This document shows, one piece after another, positions 1 to 9,900 of a stretch of DNA of 36,122 nucleotides. Each line of letters opens with the position of its first letter. Within the stretch, counting starts at the first letter, position 1. Source of the DNA: Candidatus Hydrogenedentota bacterium (GTDB lineage: Bacteria; Hydrogenedentota; Hydrogenedentia; Hydrogenedentales; SLHB01); assembly GCA_020848835.1 (NCBI GenBank), contig JADLHJ010000084.1:150914-187035 (forward strand), in the 5' to 3' direction. A program made the translations under genes and the position numbers. The notes under the pieces were generated by a model. The model saw only the letters and a list, made by a program, of their open reading frames with translations, made no database searches and was not told the origin of the DNA.

Positions 1-67
1 GCAAGGGTATCAAGGAAGCGGTCCTGCGCCGCACACAATACCAAGCGCTACGCCATCCGCAATGGCG

Positions 68-180
68 CTATATGGAGTGCGCCGGCGGGCAGACGGCGCT
101 TTGGCTTGTAATGCGCTATAGCCGTCGTCTCTCCGCCAAACAGCCAAAGCGGTGTCTAACCGCCACCGCACTCCATATAG
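68..180. repeat. Imperfect inverted-repeat element, 39-nt arms
   Basis: Arms at 68-106 and 142-180 are reverse complements at 33 of 39 positions, including a perfect 14-bp outer end (CTATATGGAGTGCG / CGCACTCCATATAG) and a perfect 9-bp inner end (GCTTTGGCT / AGCCAAAGC). The arms enclose a 35-nt centre, so the unit could fold into a long hairpin. A related sequence with the TGGAGTGCGCCG and GGCGCTTTG blocks recurs near 35659-35700, so this is a dispersed family of REP or MITE type rather than a local terminator. No coding capacity or transposase is seen in it. Confidence 0.8.
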
Positions 181-201
181 TCTGGATGCTCAATGTGCAG
201 G

Positions 202-249
202 CTAGCGTGATTGCGGGTAACTCTTGTCCAGCACCTTGTTTGTACTTGT
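202..249 (-). pseudogene. 3'-end remnant of a paralogous cyclophilin gene
   Basis: Read on the minus strand, this ends in [16 protein letters not shown]. The intact cyclophilin 103 nt away ends in [16 protein letters not shown]. Positions 202-240 match 305-343 at 30 of 39 bases and all nine differences are transitions. Seven of the eight changes within sense codons are silent and one gives R to Q; the stop differs (TAG against TGA). Similarity ends abruptly upstream of the Asn codon. The silent pattern suggests the tail of a second, once functional gene whose body has been deleted. Confidence 0.6.
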
Positions 250-304
250 TACCAAATTTCCATTTGATAACGCGCTCTTGAAAAGCTCCGCTTTGATCTT
301 TATA

Positions 305-820
305 TCAGCGCGATCGTGGATAACTCTTATCCAACACCTTATTCCACTCGTCGACCTGCGCCTTATTCTTCTCAATCAATCCCTCAACATCCCCCGAAAT
401 ATCGACCGACTCGATCTTGTCGCCCTGCGCGATCGAATCCACTACCTTCTGATCGTCTTTGCTCAGCACCGCGCCGAACACCGTGTGCTTGCCGTCCAGC
501 CAATCCGTCGGCACGTGCGTGATGAAGAATTGACTGCCATTGGTCCGCGGACCGGCGTTCGCCATCGACAGAATCCCCGGCTTATCGTGCTTCAACGCTG
601 GCGTGCACTCATCCTGAAACTTGTACCCAGGCCCGCCGGTACCGGTCCCCAACGGACACCCGCCCTGCACCATGAAATTCGCGATCACGCGATGAAACTT
701 TAGCCCGTCGTAATACCCGCGCTGCGCCAGATTCACGAAATTCGCCACCGTAACCGGCGCCTGGTCCGCGAAAAGATTGAGATTGATGTGGCCCTTGCTC
801 GTACGAATCGTTGCTTGCAT
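305..820 (-). CDS. ppiB: Peptidyl-prolyl cis-trans isomerase, cyclophilin type
   Basis: This is a 171-residue single-domain cyclophilin that interconverts cis and trans peptide bonds before proline during protein folding. The ATG at 820 was chosen because GGAGGAGG lies 10 nt upstream and the family's usual N-terminus ([12 protein letters not shown]) starts here; an in-frame start at 862 would add 14 glycine-rich residues not typical of the family. Active-site signatures are intact: [13 protein letters not shown] carries the catalytic Arg and the Phe/Met/Gln of the proline pocket, followed by [16 protein letters not shown] and [10 protein letters not shown]. No signal peptide is seen, so it is probably cytoplasmic. 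The C-terminal 30 residues, rich in Asp, Lys and Glu, extend beyond the core fold. A diverged copy of the last 12 codons lies just downstream. Confidence 0.93.
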   Translation of the reverse strand: MQATIRTSKGHINLNLFADQAPVTVANFVNLAQRGYYDGLKFHRVIANFMVQGGCPLGTGTGGPGYKFQDECTPALKHDKPGILSMANAGPRTNGSQFFITHVPTDWLDGKHTVFGAVLSKDDQKVVDSIAQGDKIESVDISGDVEGLIEKNKAQVDEWNKVLDKSYPRSR

Positions 821-885
821 GTTATGGCTGCCTCCTCCGCCTAGTGTAACAAATGAAGACAACTGAAGGCAGGTAACGTTCGCTA

Positions 886-2088
886 TTATTTTGCGAGTGC
901 TTTCTCAATCTCCGATTTGATATTTTCCCCACGCAAATTCTTGGCAACAATCTTTCCATCGGGATCGATTAGAAATATTGACGGAATGCCGCGCACGCCG
1001 TACGCATCCGGAACTGGCGTCTTAGACCACTCGCCCAAATGACCTTGGGTCCAGCCAATCTGCTTCTCTTTCACGAACTCCTGGACGGTTGCGACTTCGT
1101 TATCCAAGCTCAAACCAACCATCGCGAATCTCGGATCTTTCCCAAACGAATCGTATACCGCTTTCAAGTGGGGCATTTCAGCAACGCATGGTCCGCACCA
1201 CGTCGCCCAAAAATCGAGCAGGACATATTTCCCTTTAAAGTTCGCGAGTGACATTTCTTTTCCATCAAGGTATTTCGCCGAAAAAGCCGGGGCTGCCGAC
1301 CCAGTATCCAGCCGTGTGTAAACCTTCACCGGCACTTCGCCCAAGTCGTGCACCGTTCCAAAAGCGATTTCAGGAATGGTCACCTTTTTTCCCGCGAAAC
1401 CGGCGGATTCCCCTGGCCCGCGATCGTCATCTCCAACCTCGATTTGAATCACGTATTCGCCGGGTGGGACATCTTCCACGGTAAACGCGCCGGATTTGTC
1501 GATGTCTATAACAAACATCGTTGACTTGAGCCTCTGGTTGATAAACTCCTCGCTCTTGCTGTAATTCTCGTACCATTTTTGAATTTCGTCTTTGGTGAGA
1601 TCATTCGGTGGATTCGGCGGCATTTGGAATGTGTACATGCGCCGCGTGTCACCTCCTTGCCATGCAATTGTAATCGGGCATGGCTCAGGCGCTTTGAGTT
1701 TTCCTGAAACTCTTCCGCCTGTTCCACCCAAGGCGACGTTTGCCGTTTCCCCAGCTTTTAGATTCACAAACTTGATATGGCTGCTCGTTGAGGTTGGCGT
1801 GTAAGCCTTCGATGTTCGGAGCTCATACGTGTAGTACAAACCAACGGTATACATCCCGGGAGCTACGTCCTTAAACTCGAACGCACCGTCTCCGTTGGTC
1901 GAGGCGAGATTGTCTTTTAAAGGAGGCGTTTCAAATTGCGGCGTCAATATGACTTGCTTATTTGCGCCAACCTCAGATCCAAAGCGTAAGGTTCCTTTGA
2001 TGACGCCGGTTTGCTGATCCTCGGCCGCGTACGCAAGATAAACCGCTACGACACAAGACAGGTAAATGAAAGCTGCACGGCGTTCCAT
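886..2088 (-). CDS. Secreted thioredoxin-like (TlpA/ResA type) protein with carboxypeptidase-like domains
   Basis: This 400-residue exported protein starts at the ATG at 2088, with GGAGG 8 nt upstream; a GTG at 2097 overlaps that ribosome site and is less likely. Residues 1-22 are a signal peptide ([16 protein letters not shown]). Residues 28-120 resemble a carboxypeptidase regulatory-like beta sandwich ([20 protein letters not shown]), and a second such module follows around 140-245 ([20 protein letters not shown]). The last 140 residues are an AhpC/TSA-thioredoxin fold with [12 protein letters not shown]; the redox cysteines are C298 and C301. A cis-Pro lies in [14 protein letters not shown]. 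Proteins with this layout act as periplasmic thiol-disulfide oxidoreductases; the partner here is unknown. It stands alone, about 65 nt from the cyclophilin gene on the same strand. Confidence 0.88.
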   Translation of the reverse strand: MERRAAFIYLSCVVAVYLAYAAEDQQTGVIKGTLRFGSEVGANKQVILTPQFETPPLKDNLASTNGDGAFEFKDVAPGMYTVGLYYTYELRTSKAYTPTSTSSHIKFVNLKAGETANVALGGTGGRVSGKLKAPEPCPITIAWQGGDTRRMYTFQMPPNPPNDLTKDEIQKWYENYSKSEEFINQRLKSTMFVIDIDKSGAFTVEDVPPGEYVIQIEVGDDDRGPGESAGFAGKKVTIPEIAFGTVHDLGEVPVKVYTRLDTGSAAPAFSAKYLDGKEMSLANFKGKYVLLDFWATWCGPCVAEMPHLKAVYDSFGKDPRFAMVGLSLDNEVATVQEFVKEKQIGWTQGHLGEWSKTPVPDAYGVRGIPSIFLIDPDGKIVAKNLRGENIKSEIEKALAK

Positions 2089-2241
2089 TGCTTGCACCTC
2101 CGGTTGACACGAACCATCTTTAAGTCGGGAGTGATTCTTCCATTACCATAACAGTCTAAAAGATCAAGTGAGGAGGAGCATGGTGGATTGCAGGCGAAAG
2201 GGAACTTGATTTGCCGTGCAAAAGAAACTTACGCCGGTAAC

Positions 2242-3171
2242 CTATAGCGCAGGCAGGGTAGTATCGGCCAAGTCAGGCCGCCACGGCACCACCTGCGCCT
2301 TACCTCGTCGTTTGGCGGTGTACATCGCCTGATCCGCCTTTTCCACAAGTCCTGCAAAATCGACGCCGTCGCGCGGCGCTTCGGCGAGTCCTGCGCTGAA
2401 CGTCAGCGGACCGTTTAGTTCATCCTTCGACAGATTGCGAAACATCGCCATCATACGTTCGACGATTCGAATACCCACCGGCTCAGGCGTCTCGGGGAAA
2501 TAGAGCACAAACTCTTCCCCGCCATACCGCCCCACGATGTCCACGCTGCGAATGTCTTTCGTCAGCGCGGACGCCAACTGCAACAGTGCGCGATCGCCTG
2601 CGGCGTGGCCGAACGTGTCATTCACTTGCTTGAACCCGTCAATATCGAGAAACACCAGCGAGCCATCCGCTGGATAGCGTTTGATTCGCGCGAGTTCGCG
2701 CTGCACTTCGCGCTCGAGCGTCGTGCGATTGAGCAACCCGGTGAGCGTATCCAGCCGCGCCACGCGCGAAAAATTCTCGCGCCGGCGCAACACCGCATGA
2801 ATGCGCGCGATCAACACCTGCGGATCAAAAGGTTTCGTGACGTATTCATCCGCGCCCGACGAGAGCCCGCGAATCTGATCTTCTGAAGTGCCCTTTGCGG
2901 TAAGGAAAACAAAGGGAATGTCGCGCAGCACCGTGTCCTGCACAATCTTCTCGCGCATCTTGAAGCCGTCCATCTCCGGCATCATTACGTCCGAAACAAT
3001 GAGATCGACCATCACGATCTCGAGTTTCTTCAGCGCATCAGGTCCGCTGGCCGCGGTGAACACCTGAAAACCTGCCGAAGACAACGTGTAGGCCAGCAAT
3101 TCAGCCGTATGGGGGTCGTCCTCGACCACAAGCACCGTGTAGTTCTGCGGCTCGTCCGGCAAGTCGCTCAT
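2242..3171 (-). CDS. Response regulator with diguanylate cyclase output (REC-GGDEF)
   Basis: This 309-residue protein should make the second messenger cyclic di-GMP from GTP when phosphorylated. Residues 11-130 form a receiver domain with the acidic pocket at E17-D18-D19, phospho-acceptor D61 (IVSDVMMPEMDG), T91 and K113. Residues 140-300 form a GGDEF domain with an intact active site, GRYGGEEF (residues 214-221), and metal-site motif FLDIDGFKQVND. An RxxD (RSVD, 208-211) sits exactly five residues before GGEEF, which is the product-inhibition I-site spacing. Its ATG overlaps the kinase stop codon as ATGA, with GGGGA 6 nt upstream of the start, so the two are translationally coupled and probably cognate partners. 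Likely cytoplasmic; no membrane segment. Confidence 0.95.
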   Translation of the reverse strand: MSDLPDEPQNYTVLVVEDDPHTAELLAYTLSSAGFQVFTAASGPDALKKLEIVMVDLIVSDVMMPEMDGFKMREKIVQDTVLRDIPFVFLTAKGTSEDQIRGLSSGADEYVTKPFDPQVLIARIHAVLRRRENFSRVARLDTLTGLLNRTTLEREVQRELARIKRYPADGSLVFLDIDGFKQVNDTFGHAAGDRALLQLASALTKDIRSVDIVGRYGGEEFVLYFPETPEPVGIRIVERMMAMFRNLSKDELNGPLTFSAGLAEAPRDGVDFAGLVEKADQAMYTAKRRGKAQVVPWRPDLADTTLPAL

Positions 3172-5021
3172 CCAACGTCCCCTGTCACCCCAGTTCCGCC
3201 GCGCTCCGGCCCGTCGATGGGCAAGCGCACAGTAAATGTCGTGCCCTTCCCCACTTCGCTCTCGACTCTGACCGTGCCGCCGTGCAGTGTAACCATTTCA
3301 CGGACAAGGAACAATCCAAGACCAGCGCCCGGCAGTTTCACGCTGCCGCCGCGCACCTGGAAAAAGCGCTCAAAGATTCGTTCGCGCGCGTCCACCGGAA
3401 TACCCGGCCCGGTGTCAGAAACCGTAATCACGATCTCGCCAGCATCCTGCACGGCGCTCAACGTAATACGGCCTTGCTCCGGTGTAAATTTCGTGGCGTT
3501 TTCCAACAGGTTGGCGACAATCGTGTAGACGCGCTTGGAATCCGCCGTAATTTGCGGTAAATCCATTGGAACGTTCGCATCAAACATGATGCGCTTTGTC
3601 GTCATCGCAGGACGCAGGGAAACAATTATTGTATCGACCAGCTTTGGTAACTCGACCGGCGCAAGATCAAGGACAGCGCGGCCCGATTCGATACTCCCCA
3701 TCTCAAGCAGCGATTCGATGAGATGCGTCAGCCGTTCCGTCTCTTCGTCAATGATATTGAGGAAATGCTCCCGCACGTTATGCGGCATCTTCGGATCCTG
3801 CATAATCGTGCGAACAAAGCCTTTGATCGACGTCATCGGCGTGCGCAGCTCGTGCGACACCGCCGCCACAAAATCGCTCTTCATCTGATTGATTTCGCGC
3901 TCTTTCGTAACGTCGTGAAGAATCGTGACGAAGCAGTCCTCGCCCTGCACCAGCTCCGGGATGCGCGTGCGCGATACAGACAGCGTGCGCCTGAAGGGCG
4001 TGCCCACGTGTAAGTCGAGCTTCGCGAAGTCTTCCCCCGTCTCGACTTTCTTTTGCCACGCGGAGCAGAAGACTTCATCGGTGAGCAGCGACAAAAAATC
4101 AGTCGCAATCGGCTCGCGATTCGGCAATCCGAGCAGGACCATCGCCGCGGCATTCATCATCAGCACGATGTTGCTCGTATCCGTGACCACCACGCCCTCG
4201 CCCATGCCGCGCAAAATAGTTTCGAGTCGGTTGCGTTCCTGCGCCAGAATAATCGCCTTTCGGCGGTTATCCTGTTCAAACTCGCGCCGCTCGAGCGCCT
4301 CGCCCAGCGTGCGCGCTAGCGCATCCAGCAGCTTGCGCTCCGCCGCAAGAAATGGCCCGTGCTCACGCGAACCCGGCACCTCACGCACATAGAAAACCTG
4401 CACCATACCCCGCGCCCGATTATTCACCACCACCGCCGCCGACTGCCCCCAACGCGTCTCATCGAAGGCCTGGCTCGCGTACTCGCGCCCATCAAGCAAG
4501 ATCCGCGCGCGCGCCCAGTCCGGGTGCCGCCACGCGGGGGGTATCAGGCTGACCAGTTGCGTGCAGACTTCTTCAATGCTGTCTTGCGTGCGGAGTAATT
4601 CCGCCAATCCATAGAAGCAGGAGAGCTCTTTTAGCTGCTGCTGATAAGACTGGAGCAGGTGTTGTGTATCGCCAGCCGCATCTTCAGAATCGGCCTTCTC
4701 GCTCGTGACCGGCGAAGCGGACGTTGGAGCGCAGTAAACCTGGGCAAGTTTATGGTGGTGAATGCCAAGGACGGTTACGCGCAGCGGTTTGTCGTCCACA
4801 ATTGCGTCGAAGCCGGTCTCACCTTCTTCCGCGATCAGCCTTTCGACTCCGACGGACTTCAACTCGGGAATGAGCGACACGGCGCGGCGCCTGCGATTCG
4901 CCGTAAGACCGAAGACCTCCGCCGCCGCGGGATTAAACGCGCAGACAATACCCTCTTCGTCAACCCGAATAATGGGTATGGGACAGTGCTCGTCCAGCGG
5001 CGGCAAGGATCGCTTCGTCAT
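3168..5021 (-). CDS. PAS-containing sensor histidine kinase
   Basis: The protein has about 617 residues. An N-terminal PAS-like domain (PIPIIRVDEEGIVCAFNPAA) is followed by a region of about 140 residues that is GAF-like (LKELSCFYGLAELLRTQDSI, LIPPAWRHPDWARARILLDG). A second PAS (GMGEGVVVTDTSNIVLMMN) leads to a HisKA domain with the H-box FVAAVSHELRTPMTSIKG (phospho-acceptor H390), and an HATPase with N-box NLLENATKF, DTGPGIP, RIFERFFQ and GAGLGLFLV. All catalytic motifs are intact. No transmembrane segment is visible, so it probably senses a cytoplasmic signal. The ATG at 5021 has AGGGG 4 nt upstream; an in-frame GTG at 5054 is an alternative. It overlaps the downstream REC-GGEEF gene and should phosphorylate it. 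Confidence 0.94.
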   Translation of the reverse strand: MTKRSLPPLDEHCPIPIIRVDEEGIVCAFNPAAAEVFGLTANRRRRAVSLIPELKSVGVERLIAEEGETGFDAIVDDKPLRVTVLGIHHHKLAQVYCAPTSASPVTSEKADSEDAAGDTQHLLQSYQQQLKELSCFYGLAELLRTQDSIEEVCTQLVSLIPPAWRHPDWARARILLDGREYASQAFDETRWGQSAAVVVNNRARGMVQVFYVREVPGSREHGPFLAAERKLLDALARTLGEALERREFEQDNRRKAIILAQERNRLETILRGMGEGVVVTDTSNIVLMMNAAAMVLLGLPNREPIATDFLSLLTDEVFCSAWQKKVETGEDFAKLDLHVGTPFRRTLSVSRTRIPELVQGEDCFVTILHDVTKEREINQMKSDFVAAVSHELRTPMTSIKGFVRTIMQDPKMPHNVREHFLNIIDEETERLTHLIESLLEMGSIESGRAVLDLAPVELPKLVDTIIVSLRPAMTTKRIMFDANVPMDLPQITADSKRVYTIVANLLENATKFTPEQGRITLSAVQDAGEIVITVSDTGPGIPVDARERIFERFFQVRGGSVKLPGAGLGLFLVREMVTLHGGTVRVESEVGKGTTFTVRLPIDGPERGGTGVTGDVG

Positions 5022-5086
5022 GATGCCCCTGATTTGGCCCCGTTGCCACTCCACTTTACCCTACCGCAAGCAAAGCGACAAACTGA

Positions 5087-5119
5087 AATAATTATAGCAT
5101 AATTATTATTTTATCGCCA
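5087..5119 (-). promoter_or_regulatory. Putative promoter with AT-rich palindrome for the kinase-cyclase operon
   Basis: Read on the minus strand, a perfect TATAAT lies at 5096-5091, and a weak -35 (TGGCGA, 3 of 6) at 5119-5114 gives a 17-nt spacer. The -10 lies inside a perfect inverted repeat, AATAATTAT-agc-ATAATTATT (5087-5107), that stands out in GC-rich surroundings and could be an operator. The expected transcript start is about 60 nt before the ATG at 5021. Confidence 0.5.
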
Positions 5120-5377
5120 GTTTCGTCAGCCAAACAGAGGTCGTTTCGCAGATCCGTGCAACCTTTTGCAAGTAGTCTGTCAACAGTATCACCCTTGTCT
5201 CCCAAAAATCGGATCCGCGTCTTCCCGGTTCTCTACCTCCCGCGGACTGCAACACGATGGGCCAAGGTTTGAGAACAATTAGAACCTCAGACGATGCCGG
5301 ATCGCATGACTCGACAGCCACGCGTGCGATAGCCATACCGTGTGCATATACTGCCCTCAGGTCGGGAGGGGTCATGC
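5120..5377. other. Intergenic region between divergent transcription units
   Basis: With the promoter patch above, this fills the gap of about 350 nt between the kinase and the small membrane protein gene. Only a GGGAGGGG ribosome site at 5364-5371 is clear. A minus-strand frame at 5106-5405 is open, but it has no convincing start signal or recognisable motif and would run into the opposite gene. No clear plus-strand promoter was identified. Confidence 0.4.
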
Positions 5378-5764
5378 ATGTTGGCATGGAGTAGATATTC
5401 CGCACTGGTGTTCGCGATTGGTCTGGCGATTGGAGAAGCGGTCATCAATTGGGGGCATTGGCAATGGTGGCCTTTGTGGGTCGTGGACTACGGCATCGTG
5501 GTGTGGCTGCTCGCCGCGTTCCTCGCGTCACGCAACCCTGCTCGTGCGCACGCGCTCACATCGGCTTGGGCTTTCGCCTTTGGCGTGTTTTACATCGCGC
5601 TATTCGCAACGCTGGAACAGATACGCCAAGGCAGGCTGGAGTCGGCGGGACGAACGGTTGTCATTGTCCTCATGGCAATCATGATGATGCTCGCAGCAGT
5701 AGGCGTCGCGACAGCCGCCTATGCAAACCGGTTTCCGAAGAAGAACGAGCAGCAGCTATCATGA
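5378..5764 (+). CDS. Small four-helix membrane protein, unknown function
   Basis: This 128-residue protein starts at the ATG at 5378, 6 nt after GGGAGGGG. Hydrophobic stretches fall near residues 6-20 (YSALVFAIGLAIGEA), 28-48 (PLWVVDYGIVVWLLAAFLA), 58-78 (TSAWAFAFGVFYIALFATL) and 92-113 (VVIVLMAIMMMLAAVGVATA), so it is probably a four-helix inner-membrane protein with a charged tail (NRFPKKNEQQ). No family was recognised. Its TGA overlaps the sialidase ATG as ATGA, so it is translationally coupled to that gene and may belong to the glycan unit, perhaps in transport or membrane anchoring; that role is inference only. Confidence 0.75.
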   Translation: MLAWSRYSALVFAIGLAIGEAVINWGHWQWWPLWVVDYGIVVWLLAAFLASRNPARAHALTSAWAFAFGVFYIALFATLEQIRQGRLESAGRTVVIVLMAIMMMLAAVGVATAAYANRFPKKNEQQLS

Positions 5765-6864
5765 AAATGCATTGTCTTTTTGCGATGGCACTAACGATTA
5801 CGAGCGTTGCTGCTTTTGGTGCCGCGCCCGAACCTCTACAGACACCGGTATACATCGCCGGCAAGGACGGTTACGACACCTACCGCATTCCCGCCGTCGT
5901 CACGACCGCAAAAGGAACCGTGCTCGCCTTCTGCGAAGGACGTCGCAATAGTTCGAGCGATTTCGGCGATATCGACATCGTCGTGAAACGCAGCGCCGAC
6001 AAAGGCGCAACGTGGTCCACGCAGCAGGTCATCGTCGACGACGGCACAATGTCCTGCAATAATCCCACGCCAATCGTCGATCTCGCTTCGAACATGCTCG
6101 TGATGGTCTTCACCAAACATCCCGGTGAAGATCGCGAAGACGAAATCCTCAGCGGCAAAGCTGCGCCCTGCACCGTTTGGGTGACGAAAAGCGCGGATGA
6201 CGGTGCAACCTGGAGCGCGCCGCGCGAGATCACGGCGCAAGTCAGCAAACCGGAATGGCGCTGGTACGCGACAGGCCCCTGCCACGGCATCCGCACATCA
6301 AAGGGCCGCATCGTCGTCCCCTGCAACCATTCGCTGGAGACCAAAACAGATACTTGGAATTCGCACGCCATAGCGAGTGACGACCTCGGCGAAACGTGGA
6401 CCCTGCTCGGCGTCGCCGGCCCGAAGTGCAATGAATCCACAATTGTGGAACTGCCAAACGGGGACCTCTATCTCAACATGCGCAGCTACCACGGCCAAAA
6501 CCTGCGGCACGTGTCGCGCAGCAGCGACGGCGGCGCGACGTGGAGCGAACCGAAGCCCGCGAAGGAATTGATCGAACCCGTCTGTCAGGCGAGCACCCTT
6601 CGCATCGATCTCGAAGGAGGCGCGCCGCGCTATTTGTTTAGCAACCCCGCAAGCAAGAAACGCGAACGCATGACTGTTCGCGTCAGCAAGGATGCCTGTG
6701 AATCCTGGTCAAAAGGCAAAGTCCTCTACGAAGGTCCCGCAGCCTACTCCGATCTTACCGAACTCAGCGATGGCACGCTCGGTTGCCTCTATGAACGCGG
6801 TGAAAAATCGCCCTACGAAACCATCTACTTCGCACACTTCAAACTCGGCTGGCTGGACCGTTGA
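5761..6864 (+). CDS. Secreted exo-alpha-sialidase (BNR repeats)
   Basis: This 367-residue protein releases terminal sialic acid from glycoconjugates if it acts like its family (GH33-type six-bladed propeller). Residues 1-22 are a signal peptide (MKMHCLFAMALTITSVAAFG). YRIPAVV near residue 40 carries the first Arg of the carboxylate-binding triad, and FCEGRR follows. Asp boxes (SxDxGxTW) are seen near residues 78, 144, 205 and 254, and a degenerate one (SKDACESWS) near 309. AYSDLTELSDG with Y329, followed by LYERG, matches the Tyr/Glu nucleophile region. The start overlaps the upstream membrane protein stop. The frame stays open upstream to about 5449, but that part lies over the membrane protein gene in another frame. 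Trans-sialidase or sialate-like specificity cannot be excluded. Confidence 0.93.
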   Translation: MKMHCLFAMALTITSVAAFGAAPEPLQTPVYIAGKDGYDTYRIPAVVTTAKGTVLAFCEGRRNSSSDFGDIDIVVKRSADKGATWSTQQVIVDDGTMSCNNPTPIVDLASNMLVMVFTKHPGEDREDEILSGKAAPCTVWVTKSADDGATWSAPREITAQVSKPEWRWYATGPCHGIRTSKGRIVVPCNHSLETKTDTWNSHAIASDDLGETWTLLGVAGPKCNESTIVELPNGDLYLNMRSYHGQNLRHVSRSSDGGATWSEPKPAKELIEPVCQASTLRIDLEGGAPRYLFSNPASKKRERMTVRVSKDACESWSKGKVLYEGPAAYSDLTELSDGTLGCLYERGEKSPYETIYFAHFKLGWLDR

Positions 6865-6930
6865 TCCGCGCGCGGCCCAGCGGGTAGTGTGGGCGCATCT
6901 GTGTTCGGTGTAACTTCGGGGAGCAGTCGG

Positions 6931-9900
6931 GTGCGGAACGTAATATCTTTGATCGCGGTTATGCTATGTCTCGCCGCGCATGCGCAAGACCTGAAATGGA
7001 CGTATCCAATTGAAGCGCCGGGATCATCTGCGACGTTTTATCCGTCTGAAACCAATCCGACCGGCATTGTCGTCAACGCGGGAAAACAAATCGTCCGGCT
7101 TGACGGTAAGGGCGCGGCGGTCTGGAAAGTTGATCTGAAAGAACACGCCGCGGGCGCGGCAACCGTCGCAAACCTCGACGGCGAAGGCGAACCTGAGGTT
7201 CTCCTGATCACGCTCGATGCCAACCTCATCTGCCTCAATGCAGATGGAACATCGCGTTGGGAATTGCCTTTTCATACGCCGTCAGGAGGCTTCAAGCACA
7301 TCGTTGCTGCGGATCTCGTCGCCTCTCCCGGATTGGAAATCGTGATCGGGTACGACGACGGCTGGCTAAACTGCATCAGCGCCGACGGCAAATTGCTCTG
7401 GCGTTTCTTCGGTGACAAAGGCCGCGTGGGCGGTGTCGCAGTGGGCGATGTCGATGCGGACGGCGCGCCGGAGATTGTGTACAGCACCGACAATGGCCAT
7501 GTGTATTGCCTAACCGCGGATGGCCGCGTAGAGTGGCGTTACGACGAACTCGCTCCCTACGGCCGCTCTGGCGCAAACATCGCGGACGTGAATAACGACG
7601 GCAAGCCCGAGGTCTACATCACGCGCAGCAACGTCGGCAACGCCACTTGCATCATCGCGCTCGATGCGGCAAGCGGCACCTTCCTCTGGCGCTCGAAAGA
7701 TATTCAACAGGGCTATGTCTCCAACGGCTTCGCCGATCTCGATGGCGATGGCAAACAGGAAATCCTCCACGGCGACAAAGGTAACTTCCTCTATTGCGAG
7801 AATTCCGACGGCACGCGCCGTTGGCAAGCCGAACTCGGTGGACGCGGCCTCTTCTGGGCGCCGGCTGTCGCTGACGTCGATGGCGACGGCGCGCTGGAAA
7901 TTGTCGCGGGCATGCGAGGAATGGACAACGACGGAAACAGCGTGTTCGTTGTGGACGTAAACGGCAAGATTAAAGCAACGATCAAAGCAGGCAATTCCGC
8001 GAACGCGTCGCCGGGCATTGGCGATGTAGATGGCGATGGCAGCCTCGAAGTCTTCGTGATGGCCGAAGGCCAAAAGAACGAAGTGCAGTGTTACTCCTGG
8101 GGCAAAGTCGGCAAAGTCGCGTGGCCCTCTATTCGCGGCAATTCCGCCATGACTGCAAACGCGACCGTCTCACTCGGCGCTCCGAAAGATGTTCCGCTTC
8201 GCACACCGCAGGATCGCCGCGCACGCGAGGAGCGCAGCGTGCAGTGGGGCGACAACGCATGGAAGATCGATCTCCCCTCCCCCGCGTCCGCCTCAACCTT
8301 TGCGGAGATCGCCGTGCAGGCCGAAGGCCAACCGGGTGAAACGCGTATCGTCGACATAAAACCCGGAACCACCGCCGCGGAATTACACTGGAATTACGCG
8401 CACGGCGAACGCGCTCTGGTTGATGTGCGCCACTTCGAGAATGGGAAATCCCGGTTCGCAATCGCCGCCAACGTCATCCCCGGCCCTGCGGAGAATTGCG
8501 GCCTGCCCGAACTTGAGAAAGAAATCGCCGCAACTGTCCAAGCGCGTCAGAAGGCCGGACTCGACAGTTCGTTGCTGTCCACTCGGTTAGGCGCCTTGCG
8601 CGTTGAGGCTGATGCCGTAAAGGAACGCGTGCAATCGCGCGCATCGTACGCGGAAATTGCAGATGCAGCCACGGCCCTGCGACGCGACGCGGCAACCTTA
8701 GTTTCTACGGTGAAGACGTTTGAAGCAGCGGGTACACAATCGCCCGCGACTTTTACCTATTGGGTCGATTCGAATCCGTGGGATGCTTTCGACGCTACAC
8801 AGCCTGAAGCATCCGGCAGCGCCTCGACTACGCTTCGCGTGACCGCATATCAGGATGAGTTCGAGGATGCGGCCATTTCGCTCTTCAATCTTACCGCCGA
8901 ATCGCTCGACGTGCGTTGCCAGTTTTTTGAGCCGATGGTCGCGCAGAATCGTCCGTTCAGCGATCCGAAAGAAACACGCGGCATCACCTTGCGCCGCGCC
9001 GTACCCATTCAGACGGCATCGAACACGCGCGTGTGGGATTCATTGCCCGAGCTCGATCTATCGCGCTCTTTGACGATTCCCAGCGGCGAAGTGCGTCAGT
9101 TGTGGCTCACGATCGACACGCACGGCATGGAAGCCGGCACGCACAATTTCACGCTATATCTCACGACGCTTGGCACAAGACCATTTATGCAAAAGGTGCC
9201 GATCGAGATTACCGTGTGGCCGATGGCGTTGCCGGGTGACGTGTATCGCAAGATGAATTGGAGCAACTTCAATCCAACTGAGACGCATGACCAAGTTGTC
9301 CGCGACATGCTCGATCACGGTATCGACACCATCTACGGCCCCGCACTGCCACAGATACCAGTCGATGCGGCAGGCAATCTCGCGGGAGATATCGATTGGA
9401 CAGCGTTCGACGCGATCCTCGCGCGTATACCGAAACACTTCTTCCTGATGTGGGGCGGGCCTGCACCTTTGAAGTGGCCGGGTGATGCACCAGCAGAAGG
9501 CAGCGACACACACATCGCAGGCATGCGCACGGCAATTCACGAGACCAACAAACACCTCGAACCGCTCGGATTCCCATACGATCAATGGGCCTTCTATCCC
9601 ATGGACGAACCGTGGAACACCGGCTTCACAGGCATCCCGCAACTCAAGGCATTCTGCGAACGCGTGAAGAAGGCGGAGCCGCAGGCACAGGTTTACGCGG
9701 ATCCCGCGGGTAGCACGCGCATCGAGTATGTACAAGAATTCAAAGACCTCATTGACGTGTGGCAACCGGAGATGAACATTCTCAAGCGGGACCCTGCGCT
9801 GGTGAAATGGTTCCAGGAAAACTCACGGCACTTCTGGGCCTACGAAGCATCCGGTCCGGGTAAGGAAATGCTGCCGCTCGGCTATTACCGCATGTACGCG

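Larger units (their letters stand above)
3..281 (+). other. Open frame at left edge running into a repeat element
   Basis: A frame is open from the window edge to a stop at 279-281. Its first 20 or so residues (KGIKEAVLRRTQYQALRHPQ) look protein-like. From about position 68 the frame is supplied by the inverted-repeat element at 68-180 and then by antisense sequence of the cyclophilin tail. It could be the 3' end of a gene truncated or extended by insertion of the element, or chance. No family was recognised. Low confidence. Confidence 0.15.

Noticed and set aside
5106..5405. 99-residue minus-strand frame upstream of the membrane protein gene
   Set aside because: No ribosome site, no recognisable motif, and it overlaps the start of the better supported plus-strand gene at 5378.
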